Below, in pieces: positions 44,764 to 56,043 of a DNA stretch of 64,000 nt. Made by a program: the position numbers and the translations under genes. Source of the DNA: Actinopolymorpha sp. NPDC004070 (GTDB taxonomy: Bacteria; Actinomycetota; Actinomycetes; Propionibacteriales; Actinopolymorphaceae); NCBI RefSeq assembly GCF_040610475.1, contig NZ_JBEXMJ010000008.1:62001-126000 (forward strand). The letters are read 5' to 3'. The notes under the pieces are model-generated. The model did no database searches. It saw nothing but the letters and a program-made list of their open reading frames with translations, and was not told the DNA's origin. Every line of letters begins with the position of its first letter. The first letter of the stretch is position 1.

Positions 44764-45842
44764 CTGGTGCTCGTCGTGCTGGACGTAAGAGCGGCCCGTG
44801 CCTCACCGCGGCCGGCCTCGTCGGTCGGCAGCCAGCACGCGCTGTGGTGTGCCCGGTCGCCGAACACCTCCCGCAGCGGTGGGGTCTCCGACCGGCACTG
44901 GTCGAAGGCGTACGGGCACCGCGGGTGGAAGGGGCAGCCGGACGGGGGACTGATCAGGCTCGGCGGCGCGCCGGCGATGGGCCGCAGCCGGCGCCGCTCT
45001 CCACTCTCGGCCGGCAGCGAGCCGATCAGGCCCTCGGTGTAGGGATGGTGATGGCGGTAGAACAGCTCCCGCCGGCCGGTGCGCTCCATGATGCGGCCGG
45101 CGTACATCACCGCGACCTCGTCGGCGACGTCGGCGACCACACCGAGGTCGTGGGTGATCATGATCAGCGCCGTGCCGAACTCCGCCTGCAGGTCGGCCAT
45201 GACCTCCAGCACCTGCGCCTGGACGGTGACGTCGAGAGCGGTGGTGGGCTCGTCGGCGACCAGCAGCACGGGGTCCAGCGCCATCGCCATCGCGATCATC
45301 GCACGCTGGCGCATACCGCCGGAGAACTGGTGGGGGAAGTCGTCGACGCGGCGCTCGGGCTTGGGGATGCCGACCCGGCGCAACAGCTCGATCGAGCGTT
45401 CGCGGGCCGCGGACTTCGAGATCGACCGGTCGTGGGCGCGGATCATCTCGCTGATCTGCCAGCCCACGCGGTAGTAGGGGTGAAGACTGGACTGGGAGTC
45501 CTGGAAGATCATGCCGATCTTCGCGCCACGAACCTGGCGCAGATCTTCCTTGCTCATGGTGAGCAGGTCCCGGCCCTCGAAGAGCGCCTTTCCGCTGACC
45601 CTCGCGCCCCTGGTCAGGCCCACGACGGTCTGAGTGGAGACGCTCTTGCCCGAACCGGACTCGCCGACGATGGCGAGAGTCTTGCCGCGCTCCACGTCGA
45701 AGGAGATGCCGCGTACGGCCTGTACGACGCCGTCCGGGGTCTTGAACGACACCTTCAGGTCCCGGACGGAAAGCAGCGGGGAGGTGCCGGACCGGAGGGT
45801 GCCCGGCGCGGCGTTGGCGGAGTTGTCGATGTTGTCGACCAT
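44760..45842 (-). CDS. Peptide-type ABC transporter ATPase, DppD-like
   Basis: A 360-residue ATPase. Walker A is GESGSGKSV, the signature is [15 protein letters not shown], Walker B is [13 protein letters not shown], and the switch His is in MITHDLGVV. The C-terminal [19 protein letters not shown] motif confirms the oligopeptide/dipeptide subfamily. ATG 45842 has GGAGATTCC upstream. It follows the binding-protein gene but is separated from it by a very stable stem-loop, so it should be expressed less than that gene. Confidence 0.93.
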   Translation of the reverse strand: MVDNIDNSANAAPGTLRSGTSPLLSVRDLKVSFKTPDGVVQAVRGISFDVERGKTLAIVGESGSGKSVSTQTVVGLTRGARVSGKALFEGRDLLTMSKEDLRQVRGAKIGMIFQDSQSSLHPYYRVGWQISEMIRAHDRSISKSAARERSIELLRRVGIPKPERRVDDFPHQFSGGMRQRAMIAMAMALDPVLLVADEPTTALDVTVQAQVLEVMADLQAEFGTALIMITHDLGVVADVADEVAVMYAGRIMERTGRRELFYRHHHPYTEGLIGSLPAESGERRRLRPIAGAPPSLISPPSGCPFHPRCPYAFDQCRSETPPLREVFGDRAHHSACWLPTDEAGRGEARAALTSSTTSTR

Positions 45843-45859
45843 GGAATCTCCATCAGGCA

Positions 45860-45900
45860 AAGGAGGGCGCGCCGGCCGGTCCGGCCGGCGCGCCCTCCTT
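45860..45900 (-). terminator. Perfect 20-bp-arm stem-loop between binding-protein and ATPase genes
   Basis: Arms 45860-45879 (AAGGAGGGCGCGCCGGCCGG) and 45881-45900 are perfectly complementary around a single T. The structure begins 7 nt after the binding-protein stop and ends 17 nt before the ATPase start. Within one operon it most likely acts as a partial terminator and 3'-end RNA stabiliser, keeping the binding protein more abundant than the membrane complex. Confidence 0.8.
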
Positions 45901-45907
45901 CGGGGGG

Positions 45908-47725
45908 TCAGCCGCCCTGCTTGCCCTGCTCCAGCCAGATGTTGGCCGGGTCGAAGTTCTGCAGCGACGGAATGTAGACGGCGTTCTTCGTCTGCGATGC
46001 GTGGTAGTTGGCCTGCACCGGGTTGGTGATCGGGAAGAACGGCGCGTCCTTCATGACCTGCTGGTCGGCCTGCGCCCACAGGCTCCCCGCGGTGGACTCG
46101 TCCTTGGCGGTCGAGGCCTGCGTGATGAGCTTGTTGACCGCGGGGCTGTCGTAGAAGCCGAAGTTGCTGCCGACCGGCGGGAACGACGGCTTGCCCGAGA
46201 ACAGCGGGGCGAAGAAGGACAGTGCGGCGTTGCCGTACCAGTCCGAACCCCACCCGGCCAGGGACACGTCCCAGACACCGCGCTTGGTCACGCTCGGCGC
46301 CTGCATGTACTTCGTGTAGAAGTCGGCGTTGGGAACCGAGACGCCCTTGACGGTGACACCGATCGCCTTGAGGTCCTGCTGCACGGTCGCGAACGTCTTG
46401 CGGCCGCCCTCGGAGGCGTTGCGGTACACGAACTTCAGCGTCAGACCGTTCTTGTAGCCCGCCTTGGCCAGCAGCTGCTTCGCCTTGGCCACGTTGTGCG
46501 GGTACGGGTCGAAGTCCTTGCTGCCGACGATGCTGCTCGGCAGCACGTGGGTCAGCGGCGGGTTGACCTTCGGTCCACCGAGCGCCTGGATGATGTTCGT
46601 ACGGTTGATGGCGTACGACAGCGCCTGACGGACCTCGGGCTTCTTCAGAGCACCGTTGTTGGTCGGCGACACCGTGTTGAACACGATGTACGGGTTCGAC
46701 GAACCGGTCTCACCGAGGTTGAGGTTCGGGTCCTTCTTGGCGATCAGCTGCGGCAGCTGCGACGGCGGCGGGTAGTTGTCCCACTCCATGTCCGCACTCG
46801 GGCTGCCCGTCTGCAGCTGCTGCTGCGTGGACTCCTGGCTGACCGTCTGGTTGACGACGACCTTGTCGACGTACGCCTTGCGCACCGGGTCGGTGGAGGC
46901 CTTCCAGGCGGGGTTGCGCTCGAACACGATCTGCTTGGTCGGGGAGTACGTCTTGACGGCGTACGGACCGTTGGACAGCGTGTTCTTGGCCAGGTCGAGG
47001 CTGGCCGGGGCGTACTTCAGGAACTCCTTCGGCGCGGGGGAGAACGCCGGCAGGGTCAGCATGTCCACGAAGTAGCTCGCGGGGTGGTTCAGCTTGAAGA
47101 CCACCGTGCGCTCGTCCTTGGCGACGACACCCGGGAGCGGGGTGTCGTTGATGTACTTCGCCATGTCGGCGGGCTTCTGACCGACCTTGGCGAAACCGTC
47201 GCAGAACTTCTGGTAGCCGACGATCAGGTCGGCGAAGTCCGGGATGCCACCGAAGGGCTGGACGGGGTTGCAGGTCCGCTTGACGCCGCGGACCATGTCG
47301 GCCGCGGTGACCTGCCGCGCGGGGGAGCTGTTCCACTGCGCGCCCTGGCGGATGGAGATCGTGTAGGTCTTGCCGTCGGCGCTGATGCCCTTGTTGTCGG
47401 CGGTGGGAGTCTCCTCCGCCAGGTCGGGCACCGAGGTGGTCACCTTGCCGTTCTCGGCGGGGTAGGTGAACAGCTGCCGGCTCCACAGCCGCAGGCCGAG
47501 ATAGCCGACGGAGTAGTAGCTGACGTTGGGGTCCATGTAGTCAACGTCGCCGGAGCCCAACATGTTGAGCGTGCCGCCCTTGACGGGCTTTCCGGCCGCA
47601 GTGGTCGTCGGAGCAGAAGGCGTGGTGCCCTGGCTGCACGCGGCAGCCACAAGAGCAAGGACGCACAAACCACTCACGGCCGCCCAATGCCGGTATCGAC
47701 GTTGGCCGTTCCGTGAAGCGAACAT
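45908..47725 (-). CDS. Peptide-type ABC transporter solute-binding lipoprotein, family 5
   Basis: A 605-residue extracellular binding protein. The signal sequence ends in VAAAC with C30 as the lipidation site. The mature protein has the family 5 layout: VKGGTLNMLGSGDVDYMDPN near the start, KTYTISIRQGAQWNSS, VRQALSYAINR, and a C-terminal DAPFFPITNPVQ region. It supplies peptides or similar ligands to the importer encoded downstream. It is the promoter-proximal gene of a five-gene operon (binding protein, two ATPases, two permeases), an order different from the common binding protein-permease-permease-ATPase-ATPase. Confidence 0.92.
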   Translation of the reverse strand: MFASRNGQRRYRHWAAVSGLCVLALVAAACSQGTTPSAPTTTAAGKPVKGGTLNMLGSGDVDYMDPNVSYYSVGYLGLRLWSRQLFTYPAENGKVTTSVPDLAEETPTADNKGISADGKTYTISIRQGAQWNSSPARQVTAADMVRGVKRTCNPVQPFGGIPDFADLIVGYQKFCDGFAKVGQKPADMAKYINDTPLPGVVAKDERTVVFKLNHPASYFVDMLTLPAFSPAPKEFLKYAPASLDLAKNTLSNGPYAVKTYSPTKQIVFERNPAWKASTDPVRKAYVDKVVVNQTVSQESTQQQLQTGSPSADMEWDNYPPPSQLPQLIAKKDPNLNLGETGSSNPYIVFNTVSPTNNGALKKPEVRQALSYAINRTNIIQALGGPKVNPPLTHVLPSSIVGSKDFDPYPHNVAKAKQLLAKAGYKNGLTLKFVYRNASEGGRKTFATVQQDLKAIGVTVKGVSVPNADFYTKYMQAPSVTKRGVWDVSLAGWGSDWYGNAALSFFAPLFSGKPSFPPVGSNFGFYDSPAVNKLITQASTAKDESTAGSLWAQADQQVMKDAPFFPITNPVQANYHASQTKNAVYIPSLQNFDPANIWLEQGKQGG

Positions 47726-48271
47726 ACGGCCTTGTCACCTCCTATGGGGGCATTGCGGTGCCGGCGGGCGGCTGCGCATGTGGGCATGCGCGCGCAACGC
47801 GGACACAACAATGTCGAGCTGATTGAACTGGAACACGGTAAGGCCTCTTGTGCTGAGCGAGAAATCAGGCACCCCTTCCGGCGGCGCGTGCATCTCACAG
47901 GGCACCGGGCGAAGAGTACAACCGGCCGCAAACCGCATCCCAACGTGGACAGTGTGGCTCCGGATGGGGTCGACGGTCGGTGAGCGGCCCATCGCGATGT
48001 GAGTTTTGGCCGAACTGTTACGGGACTCTTCGATCCGTTACCGGAGCGCGACCGCTCCGCGCCCTCTCAAGGCCCTCGCACGGGATCTCACCCGGGGCCA
48101 CTCAGGTCCACCCGGGGCCACTCAGGTCCACTCGGGTCCAGTCGGTCCACTCGGGGCACGCACCCGCGGCGACCATCGACGTGTCCCGGTGGGGCACTAG
48201 GGCTCTGAGTGGCCTGCCGCATCCCGCGGGAAGGTGGTGGCACGGGGGATCGCTCCGCGGGGAGGACGACC
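47726..48271. other. 546-bp intergenic region between transporter operon and stress island
   Basis: No gene is supported. It should hold the divergent promoters of the binding-protein gene and the first universal stress protein gene. Notable contents are a GGGACTCTTCGATCC box at 48022-48036 flanked on both sides by GTTAC, and a tandem repeat at 48091-48149. Confidence 0.4.
48091..48149. repeat. 20-bp tandem repeat upstream of a universal stress protein gene
   Basis: CCCGGGGCCACTCAGGTCCA is repeated exactly at 48091-48110 and 48111-48130, followed by a diverged 19-bp third unit. The period is close to two helical turns, so it may be an array of regulator sites. Confidence 0.8.
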
Positions 48272-51116
<2,845 letters not shown>

Positions 51117-51863
51117 ATGTCCGCTTCCGGTGGGGACGCCGCACAGCCGACGATTCCCCGGCAACGCACCCGGGACTTCCCCGTCGAGTCCGTGCGTACC
51201 GCCGGGACAGCCACCCGGCCGGGCCCGACCCGCCCGGGCCACGGTGGACGGCCGCGCGGCGGGCGGGCCGGGCAGAGCGGAACGCCCCGGCCTTTCCGGC
51301 AGGCAGGACAGGACGTACGGGGAAGCCAGGTGGGACCCGGTGGCCCGGGCGGACGCGGGGGACACAGCGGGCCGCAGCACCACGCCGACCGGGTCGCCGC
51401 CCCGGCGCGATCCGGCCACCGAGCAGGCTCGCGGCTGGTCCCCATTGCCACCTCCCGGCCGGGTGCCGGCGCGGGGCGCTGGCTTGCCGTGCTCCGTCTG
51501 GCGACCGGTGCGCTGTGTGTCTGGATGCTCGTGGAGGACGCCCTCGCCAGCCGATACCCGGACCGCGTCGCCCCGAATCATCTCGGTTGGGTAGGAGAGT
51601 CCGGTTGGTTCCGGGTCACGGTGCTCGCAGCGCTCGCCGTGGTCGCCGTGGCGGTGCTGCTCGGTGTGTGCCTGCGGAGCGCCGCTCTGGTGGGCGGGGC
51701 GCTGGTGCTCGGGGTGGCCGGCTCCGGTGGCTGGGTCGTTCCCGGGTTCCTGGCGGTGGTGGCGCTGATGGTGTGCGCCGGCACCGCGGCCGGTGAGGTG
51801 TGGGGGCTCGGGCGGGCCTGGGCGAACCACCCGGTCGTACGCCGCAATCCCTGGTTGCGCTGA
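51117..51863 (+). CDS. DoxX-like membrane protein with Gly/Pro/Arg-rich N-terminus
   Basis: A 248-residue protein. The first 120 residues are low-complexity and rich in Gly, Pro, Arg and Gln. The rest has four hydrophobic helices (AVLRLATGALCVWMLVEDAL; FRVTVLAALAVVAVAVLLG; SAALVGGALVLGVAGSGGWVV; GFLAVVALMVCAGTAAGEVWGLG) resembling DoxX/DoxD-like proteins of the quinol or thiosulfate oxidation type. Its function is unknown. ATG 51117 has GAAGGAGGGGCC in front. The GGGACCATCG motif 100 bp upstream suggests it belongs to the island regulon. Confidence 0.68.
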   Translation: MSASGGDAAQPTIPRQRTRDFPVESVRTAGTATRPGPTRPGHGGRPRGGRAGQSGTPRPFRQAGQDVRGSQVGPGGPGGRGGHSGPQHHADRVAAPARSGHRAGSRLVPIATSRPGAGAGRWLAVLRLATGALCVWMLVEDALASRYPDRVAPNHLGWVGESGWFRVTVLAALAVVAVAVLLGVCLRSAALVGGALVLGVAGSGGWVVPGFLAVVALMVCAGTAAGEVWGLGRAWANHPVVRRNPWLR

Positions 51864-51894
51864 CCGGCAGCGCCGCGCGGTCGCCTCGATGCGT

Positions 51895-52359
51895 TCAGGC
51901 CGTCCCGGTCGCGGGCTTCTGCGCGGGCACCTGGGTCGGCTCCCGCGTCGCGGTGGACGGCACGAGCCGGCGCCCGCGGACCATCTCCATCCGGACGCGG
52001 ATGAAGTGCGTCGGCTCGGTCGGTGACCACGACTGGAGGGAGAGCCCCGAGAGGCGGTCGATCTCCCTGGCCTCGGTGACCATCTCCGCGTGCCCGACGA
52101 CCGTGACGCTCCAGCCCACCTGGTGGCCCGCGTCGATCTGGTCCACCTCGAAGGCCACGATCGAGTTCCGCGCGGCGGCGGCGAGCTTGGAGCCCACGGT
52201 GGTCCGGATCACCACGGAGTCTCCGTCCAGCGCGTAGTGGACCGGCTGGACCGCCGGCAGAGCCTGTTCGGTGAACACGATCCGGCCGATCGGCGCCTCG
52301 CCGAGCAGCCGCAGACACTCCGTGGGCGGGAGTACCTCCAAGCCCTTGCTGTCGAACAT
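51895..52359 (-). CDS. Pyridoxamine 5'-phosphate oxidase (PPOX)-fold flavoprotein
   Basis: A 154-residue split beta-barrel protein. LPPTECLRLLGEAPIGRIVFTEQALPAVQPVHYALDG-type N-terminal sequence, GWSVTVVGHAEMV and a C-terminal FIRVRMEMVRGRRLV are typical of the small PPOX-like flavoproteins common in DosR-type regulons. It probably binds FMN or F420. The substrate is unknown. It is convergent with the DoxX-like gene. A five-unit 10-bp repeat lies just upstream of its start. Confidence 0.85.
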   Translation of the reverse strand: MFDSKGLEVLPPTECLRLLGEAPIGRIVFTEQALPAVQPVHYALDGDSVVIRTTVGSKLAAAARNSIVAFEVDQIDAGHQVGWSVTVVGHAEMVTEAREIDRLSGLSLQSWSPTEPTHFIRVRMEMVRGRRLVPSTATREPTQVPAQKPATGTA

Positions 52360-52380
52360 CTGCTCCTCATCCTCACGATC

Positions 52381-52430
52381 CGGCGCTGTCCGGCGCTGCG
52401 CGGTGCTGCCCGGTGCTGTCCGGCACGATC
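52381..52430. repeat. Five 10-bp tandem repeats
   Basis: CGGCGCTGTC, CGGCGCTGCG, CGGTGCTGCC, CGGTGCTGTC and CGGCACGATC follow one another with no gap. The period equals one helical turn, and the array ends about 20 bp upstream of the PPOX gene start. Confidence 0.85.
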
Positions 52431-52607
52431 TGTCTCGATCGTCAGGCCCGGCGCACCGGAATCACCGGGCACACCGACCCGCGGGAACCGGTCACAGCCC
52501 GCTCGGTGCCTCCACGCTGCCGTCTCGCCCGCGGCGGCGCGCAGAGGCGAAGGTCCTCCCTGGGCGTACCGAGACCGGACCGGCAGCGGGGAAGTGCCCG
52601 CCTGATC

Positions 52608-52621
52608 GGGACCTTGTGCCC
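52608..52621. promoter_or_regulatory. DevR/DosR-like box upstream of the devR operon
   Basis: GGGACCTTGTGCCC matches the DosR core GGGACTWWAGTCCC at 10 of 14 positions and is roughly palindromic. It lies about 80 bp upstream of the first gene of the operon that encodes the response regulator, which fits autoregulation. Confidence 0.5.
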
Positions 52622-52699
52622 TGCCAGCGGTTTGTGTGGCACGGAAGGGTTGCGCCTGAGTCTCCGGCCGGGGGCTGTGGGGCTTGCGGGAAGGTGCTG

Positions 52700-53695
52700 A
52701 TGATCGGACCTGGTGGAGCGCCCATGGGCGCAGTTGTCGTCGGAGCGAGCGAGGGAGCCTCGGCCCATGGTGCGGTGGGCTGGGCGGCGTCGGCCGCGAG
52801 GGCGCGCCGGCTCCCGCTCGTCGTGTGCCACGCCTACCAGACCGGTGGCGACGGCCCACACGGTGACAACGAACTCCACTGCGCGGCGCGAAACCGCGCC
52901 TGGCGGACCGCGAGGGACGGTGTCCGGCAGGCGGAGGCAGCCGCGCCGGGCGTCCGCGCGGTTCCCTGGGCGCTGGAGGGGTCGGTCGCCCAGGTCCTGG
53001 TGGGGGCGGTGCCCGATCCGGAGTTCCTGGTCGTTGGTGTCCGGGGGGATGGCCGGCAGGCGGCGGAGCTCGTCGCCTCGTTCGGCCAGTGGGGTGGGGC
53101 CTTCGGCCCGTGCCCGGTGGTCGCCGTACCAACCCGCAAGCGTGGGTTGACACGGCGGCCGCGTCGCCATCGACGTGGCCCGCGCCGGGGGGTCGCGGGC
53201 CACGTCGTGGTGGCCGCCGAGGGTGGGCGGTCCGCCGAAGACGTACGCCGGTTCGCCATGCAGGAGGCGCTCGCCAGGGGCAGCGAGGTCCGTGAAGTCC
53301 CGATGGCGGCGTTCGCCCGGACCTCACCGGCAGGTTGTGAGTCGCTGTCGGCGGCAGCGCAGGATGCCGACCTGCTCGTGGTGGGTAGGCCCGGGGATGA
53401 GAACGCCGGGATCGGGGTAGGCGGACCGGTCGTGGCGGTCTCCGGCGCCACCGGTGAGGTCGCGGAGCCGCCGCCGGCCGCCAGCCTGGCCGGGGTTCTC
53501 GGACCCGGGCTGCTGCGCGGGCTGGGGCCCCCGATCGCGGTGGTGCCGGTGCGCGAGCGCGAGCTGGTCGGCGGCCCACGGCCACGGAGCGTACGAGGGG
53601 ATCGGGGCGAACGAGGTGGGCACCCAGGTGGACACCTGGCTGAACACCGGGGGACAGCGCTGGTGACCACACCAGGGGAGAGAGGAACCGGATGA
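52700..53695 (+). CDS. Universal-stress-protein-like protein with two degenerate domains
   Basis: A 331-residue protein. AVVVGASEGASAHGAVGWAASAARARRLPLVVCHAY marks the first UspA-like half, and GHVVVAAEGGRSAEDVRRFAMQEALA the second. Neither half keeps the G-x2-G-x9-G(S/T) ATP loop: the first has VVGVRGDGRQAAELVASFG in its place. The C-terminus is Arg/Gly-rich. The ATG at 52700 has GGGAAGG upstream. The stop overlaps the response-regulator start as ATGA, so it is tightly coupled to signal output. It could be a regulatory, non-ATP-binding Usp. Confidence 0.75.
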   Translation: MIGPGGAPMGAVVVGASEGASAHGAVGWAASAARARRLPLVVCHAYQTGGDGPHGDNELHCAARNRAWRTARDGVRQAEAAAPGVRAVPWALEGSVAQVLVGAVPDPEFLVVGVRGDGRQAAELVASFGQWGGAFGPCPVVAVPTRKRGLTRRPRRHRRGPRRGVAGHVVVAAEGGRSAEDVRRFAMQEALARGSEVREVPMAAFARTSPAGCESLSAAAQDADLLVVGRPGDENAGIGVGGPVVAVSGATGEVAEPPPAASLAGVLGPGLLRGLGPPIAVVPVRERELVGGPRPRSVRGDRGERGGHPGGHLAEHRGTALVTTPGERGTG

Positions 53696-54360
53696 CCATC
53701 AAGGTCTTCCTGTTGGACGACCACGAGGTGGTCCGGCTCGGCCTGCGCCAGCTGCTGGAGGAGGAGAACGACATCGAGGTGGTGGGCGAGGCCTCCACCG
53801 CCGCGCAGGCGCGCGCCCGCGTGCCCGCACTTCGTCCCGACGTCGCGGTTCTCGACGTCCGGCTGCCCGACGGCGACGGGGTGACGGTCTGCCGCGACAT
53901 CCGGTCCTCTATGGAGCCGTCACCGGCCTGCCTGATGCTGACGTCCTTCTCCGACGACGAGGCACTCTTCGACGCGATCATGGCCGGTGCCGCCGGCTAC
54001 CTGCTCAAGCAGGTCAGCGGCAACGACCTGGTGGGCGCGGTCCGCCGGCTGTCGACCGGGGAGTCAATGGTCGACCCGGCACTGACCGCCGCGGTTCTGG
54101 AACGGCTGCGGCGCGGCCCGGACCAGGAGGACCCGCGCTACGCGGCGCTGACCGACCAGGAGCGGCGCATTCTCGACCTGATCGCCGCCGGCATGACGAA
54201 CCGGCAGATCGCCCAGACCATGTTCCTGGCCGAGAAGACGGTGAAGAACTACGTGTCAGGCATGCTGCGCAAGCTCGGCATGGACCGCCGTACGGAAGCG
54301 GCCGTCTTCGCCGTGGAGCGCAGCCGGAAGGAACGCGCGGTCGGCCCGCCTCCGCAGTAG
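53692..54360 (+). CDS. DevR/OsdR-like NarL-family response regulator
   Basis: A 222-residue regulator. The receiver domain has the acidic pair D9/D10, phospho-acceptor D55 (VAVLDVRLPDGDG), T84 and K106 (YLLKQ), the same constellation as mycobacterial DevR/DosR. The LuxR-type HTH at about 148-210 reads ALTDQERRILDLIAAGMTNRQIAQTMFLAEKTVKNYVSGMLRKLGM. That form, with its KTVKNYVS recognition helix, is the DevR type. It is coupled to the Usp-like gene before it and followed 15 bp later by another Usp gene. Its cognate kinase is almost certainly the 48807-50573 product. Confidence 0.92.
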   Translation: MTIKVFLLDDHEVVRLGLRQLLEEENDIEVVGEASTAAQARARVPALRPDVAVLDVRLPDGDGVTVCRDIRSSMEPSPACLMLTSFSDDEALFDAIMAGAAGYLLKQVSGNDLVGAVRRLSTGESMVDPALTAAVLERLRRGPDQEDPRYAALTDQERRILDLIAAGMTNRQIAQTMFLAEKTVKNYVSGMLRKLGMDRRTEAAVFAVERSRKERAVGPPPQ

Positions 54361-54375
54361 GCAGAAAAGCGAGCC

Positions 54376-55230
54376 ATGGGGGAGCAGGTGGGCGGGGGCC
54401 TGACCGGCGCGCGGACGGTGACCGTGGGCGTCGACGGGCGAGAGGGCGGTGTCCAGGCCCTGCGCTGGGCCGCGGCCGAGGCCCGGACCCGCGACACGGC
54501 CCTTCGGGTGGTGCACGCGTACCAGCTGCCGATCGCGCCGGCCGCGTACCCGCCCGGCGACTACGACGTCTACGCGCTGGACGAGGCGGCCCAGGAGGTC
54601 GTGTCCGGCGCCCTGGCCGAGGCCGCACCGGAGATCGGCGACCGGCCGGTCGTCGAGGTGACCGCCGAGGGCAACGCCGCCCAGGTGCTCCTCGCCGAGT
54701 CCGCGTCGGCGGCGCTGGTGGTCGTCGGCACCCGCGGCCGGGGCTGGCTGGCGCGCGGCGTCCTCGGTTCGTGCAGCGCGGGAGTGGCCGCCCGAGCCCA
54801 CTGCCCGGTCGTGGTGGTGCGCGGCCCGGGCGGTCCACCGGGCGCCCCGGTCGTGGTGGGCCTGGACGGAACCGACCTTTCCGACACCGTGCTGGCGTTC
54901 GCCTTCGAACACGCCGCCCGGCACGGTGTCGCCCTGCGGGCGGTGCTGTGCTCCGCGTCGGACGCGGAGTCGGACGTGGACGAGCCGGCCAGGGCCGTCG
55001 CCGAGGCACTGGCCGGATGGCGGGAGAAGTACCCCGATGTCAGGACGGAACGGACAGTCGTGCACGGCCGTCCGGTGGACGCACTGCTGGAGGAGTCGGA
55101 GCGAGCGCGGCTTCTCGTAGTCGGCGCGCGCGGCCGGCACGCCCTGGCCGGAACCCTGCTCGGCTCGGTCAGCCAGGGAGTCCTGCGGGAGGCGTCGGTG
55201 CCGGTGGCGGTCGTCCACCCTGTTTCCTGA
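54376..55230 (+). CDS. Universal stress protein, tandem two-domain
   Basis: A 284-residue protein with two complete UspA domains. The ATP-binding loops are VVGTRGRGWLARGVLGSCSAG in domain 1 and VVGARGRHALAGTLLGSVSQG in domain 2, both fitting G-x2-G-x9-G-(S). Two-domain Usps of this kind are a hallmark of DosR regulons. It is the third gene of the devR operon, 15 bp after the response regulator. Confidence 0.9.
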   Translation: MGEQVGGGLTGARTVTVGVDGREGGVQALRWAAAEARTRDTALRVVHAYQLPIAPAAYPPGDYDVYALDEAAQEVVSGALAEAAPEIGDRPVVEVTAEGNAAQVLLAESASAALVVVGTRGRGWLARGVLGSCSAGVAARAHCPVVVVRGPGGPPGAPVVVGLDGTDLSDTVLAFAFEHAARHGVALRAVLCSASDAESDVDEPARAVAEALAGWREKYPDVRTERTVVHGRPVDALLEESERARLLVVGARGRHALAGTLLGSVSQGVLREASVPVAVVHPVS

Positions 55231-55300
55231 TGGTCACGACCACCCGGCGTCGCGGCACGAGCACATCCGGCCATCGCCGGCCGAGGATTGCGCCCGAGCC

Positions 55301-55363
55301 GGGACCATCGTCAGGTCAGCGGGGACCATCGTCGGTCCGGCCGGGACCATCGCCCAGCGCGCG
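55301..55363. promoter_or_regulatory. Three phased GGGACCATCG boxes upstream of the hemerythrin gene
   Basis: GGGACCATCG occurs at 55301, 55322 and 55343, exactly 21 bp apart, so all copies face the same side of the helix. Each fits the 5' half of a DosR box (GGGAC-N4-GTC in the first two), and the second forms the inverted repeat GGACC-ATCGTC-GGTCC. The array ends about 60 bp before the hemerythrin start codon. Confidence 0.65.
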
Positions 55364-55423
55364 GAGGGTTGTCCACAGCAGATCCTGAGAGAGATCTAAC
55401 GGGATGTTGCTGGGAGGAGAAGT

Positions 55424-55933
55424 ATGGCTGAGTTGACGTGGCTGCGCAGTCGACACATGGAGCTTGGTACCGAGGTGGAGGCTCTGCAGGCGACTGCCGC
55501 CTGGATGGACGACGCCACGATGCTCGAGGTGTGGGACCGGATCACTGGTCACGTGACCTTCTTCGTGAACGACCTGGTGCCGTACATCTCGGTCGAGGAC
55601 GAGATCCTCTACCCCGCCCTGACCGTGGCCGCCGAGACCGCTACTCCGATTGACGTCCTTCGTGCCCACCACGCCGAGATCGACCGGTTGGCCTCCGACC
55701 TGGACGAGGCGAGGCGTGCCCTGCCGCTCGGCGAGGACGACGCGTGGTGCCAGCTACGGCAGGCACTGTACGGGCTGTACGCCGTCGCCCGCCTGCACTT
55801 CACCGTCGAGGACGAGATCGTGCTGCCGCTGCTGGAGGCCGACCTCGACAGCCGCGACGCCGAGGAGCTCGAGGACGCGGTGCGCGCGGTGGTGCACAAC
55901 ACGCAGAGCACGCTGGACTACCAGGAGGCATGA
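55424..55933 (+). CDS. Hemerythrin HHE-domain protein
   Basis: A 169-residue four-helix bundle. Candidate di-iron ligands are spread as expected: SRHMELG, ITGHVTFFVNDLVPYISVEDE with the E of VEDEILYP, VLRAHHAEIDRL, and LHFTVEDEIVLPLLE. Hemerythrin-like proteins bind O2 or NO, or sense them. ATG 55424 has GGGAGGAGAAGT upstream. The phased GGGACCATCG array in front of it suggests strong DevR-type control. Confidence 0.87.
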   Translation: MAELTWLRSRHMELGTEVEALQATAAWMDDATMLEVWDRITGHVTFFVNDLVPYISVEDEILYPALTVAAETATPIDVLRAHHAEIDRLASDLDEARRALPLGEDDAWCQLRQALYGLYAVARLHFTVEDEIVLPLLEADLDSRDAEELEDAVRAVVHNTQSTLDYQEA

Positions 55934-56043
55934 GTACCCGTCGAGCCGGCCGCGGGGAGCCGGGGGGCTCGGGGGTCTTTGGCCTGCGGGTGCAGGTGCC
56001 GACGACTCTGGGACCGGGTCGGCGTGGCCGTGACGCTCGAAGC

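Larger units (their letters stand above)
52360..52699. other. 340-bp intergenic region
   Basis: No gene is supported. It contains five tandem 10-bp units at 52381-52430 and a DosR-like box, GGGACCTTGTGCCC, at 52608-52621, about 80 bp before the devR-operon start. Confidence 0.4.
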
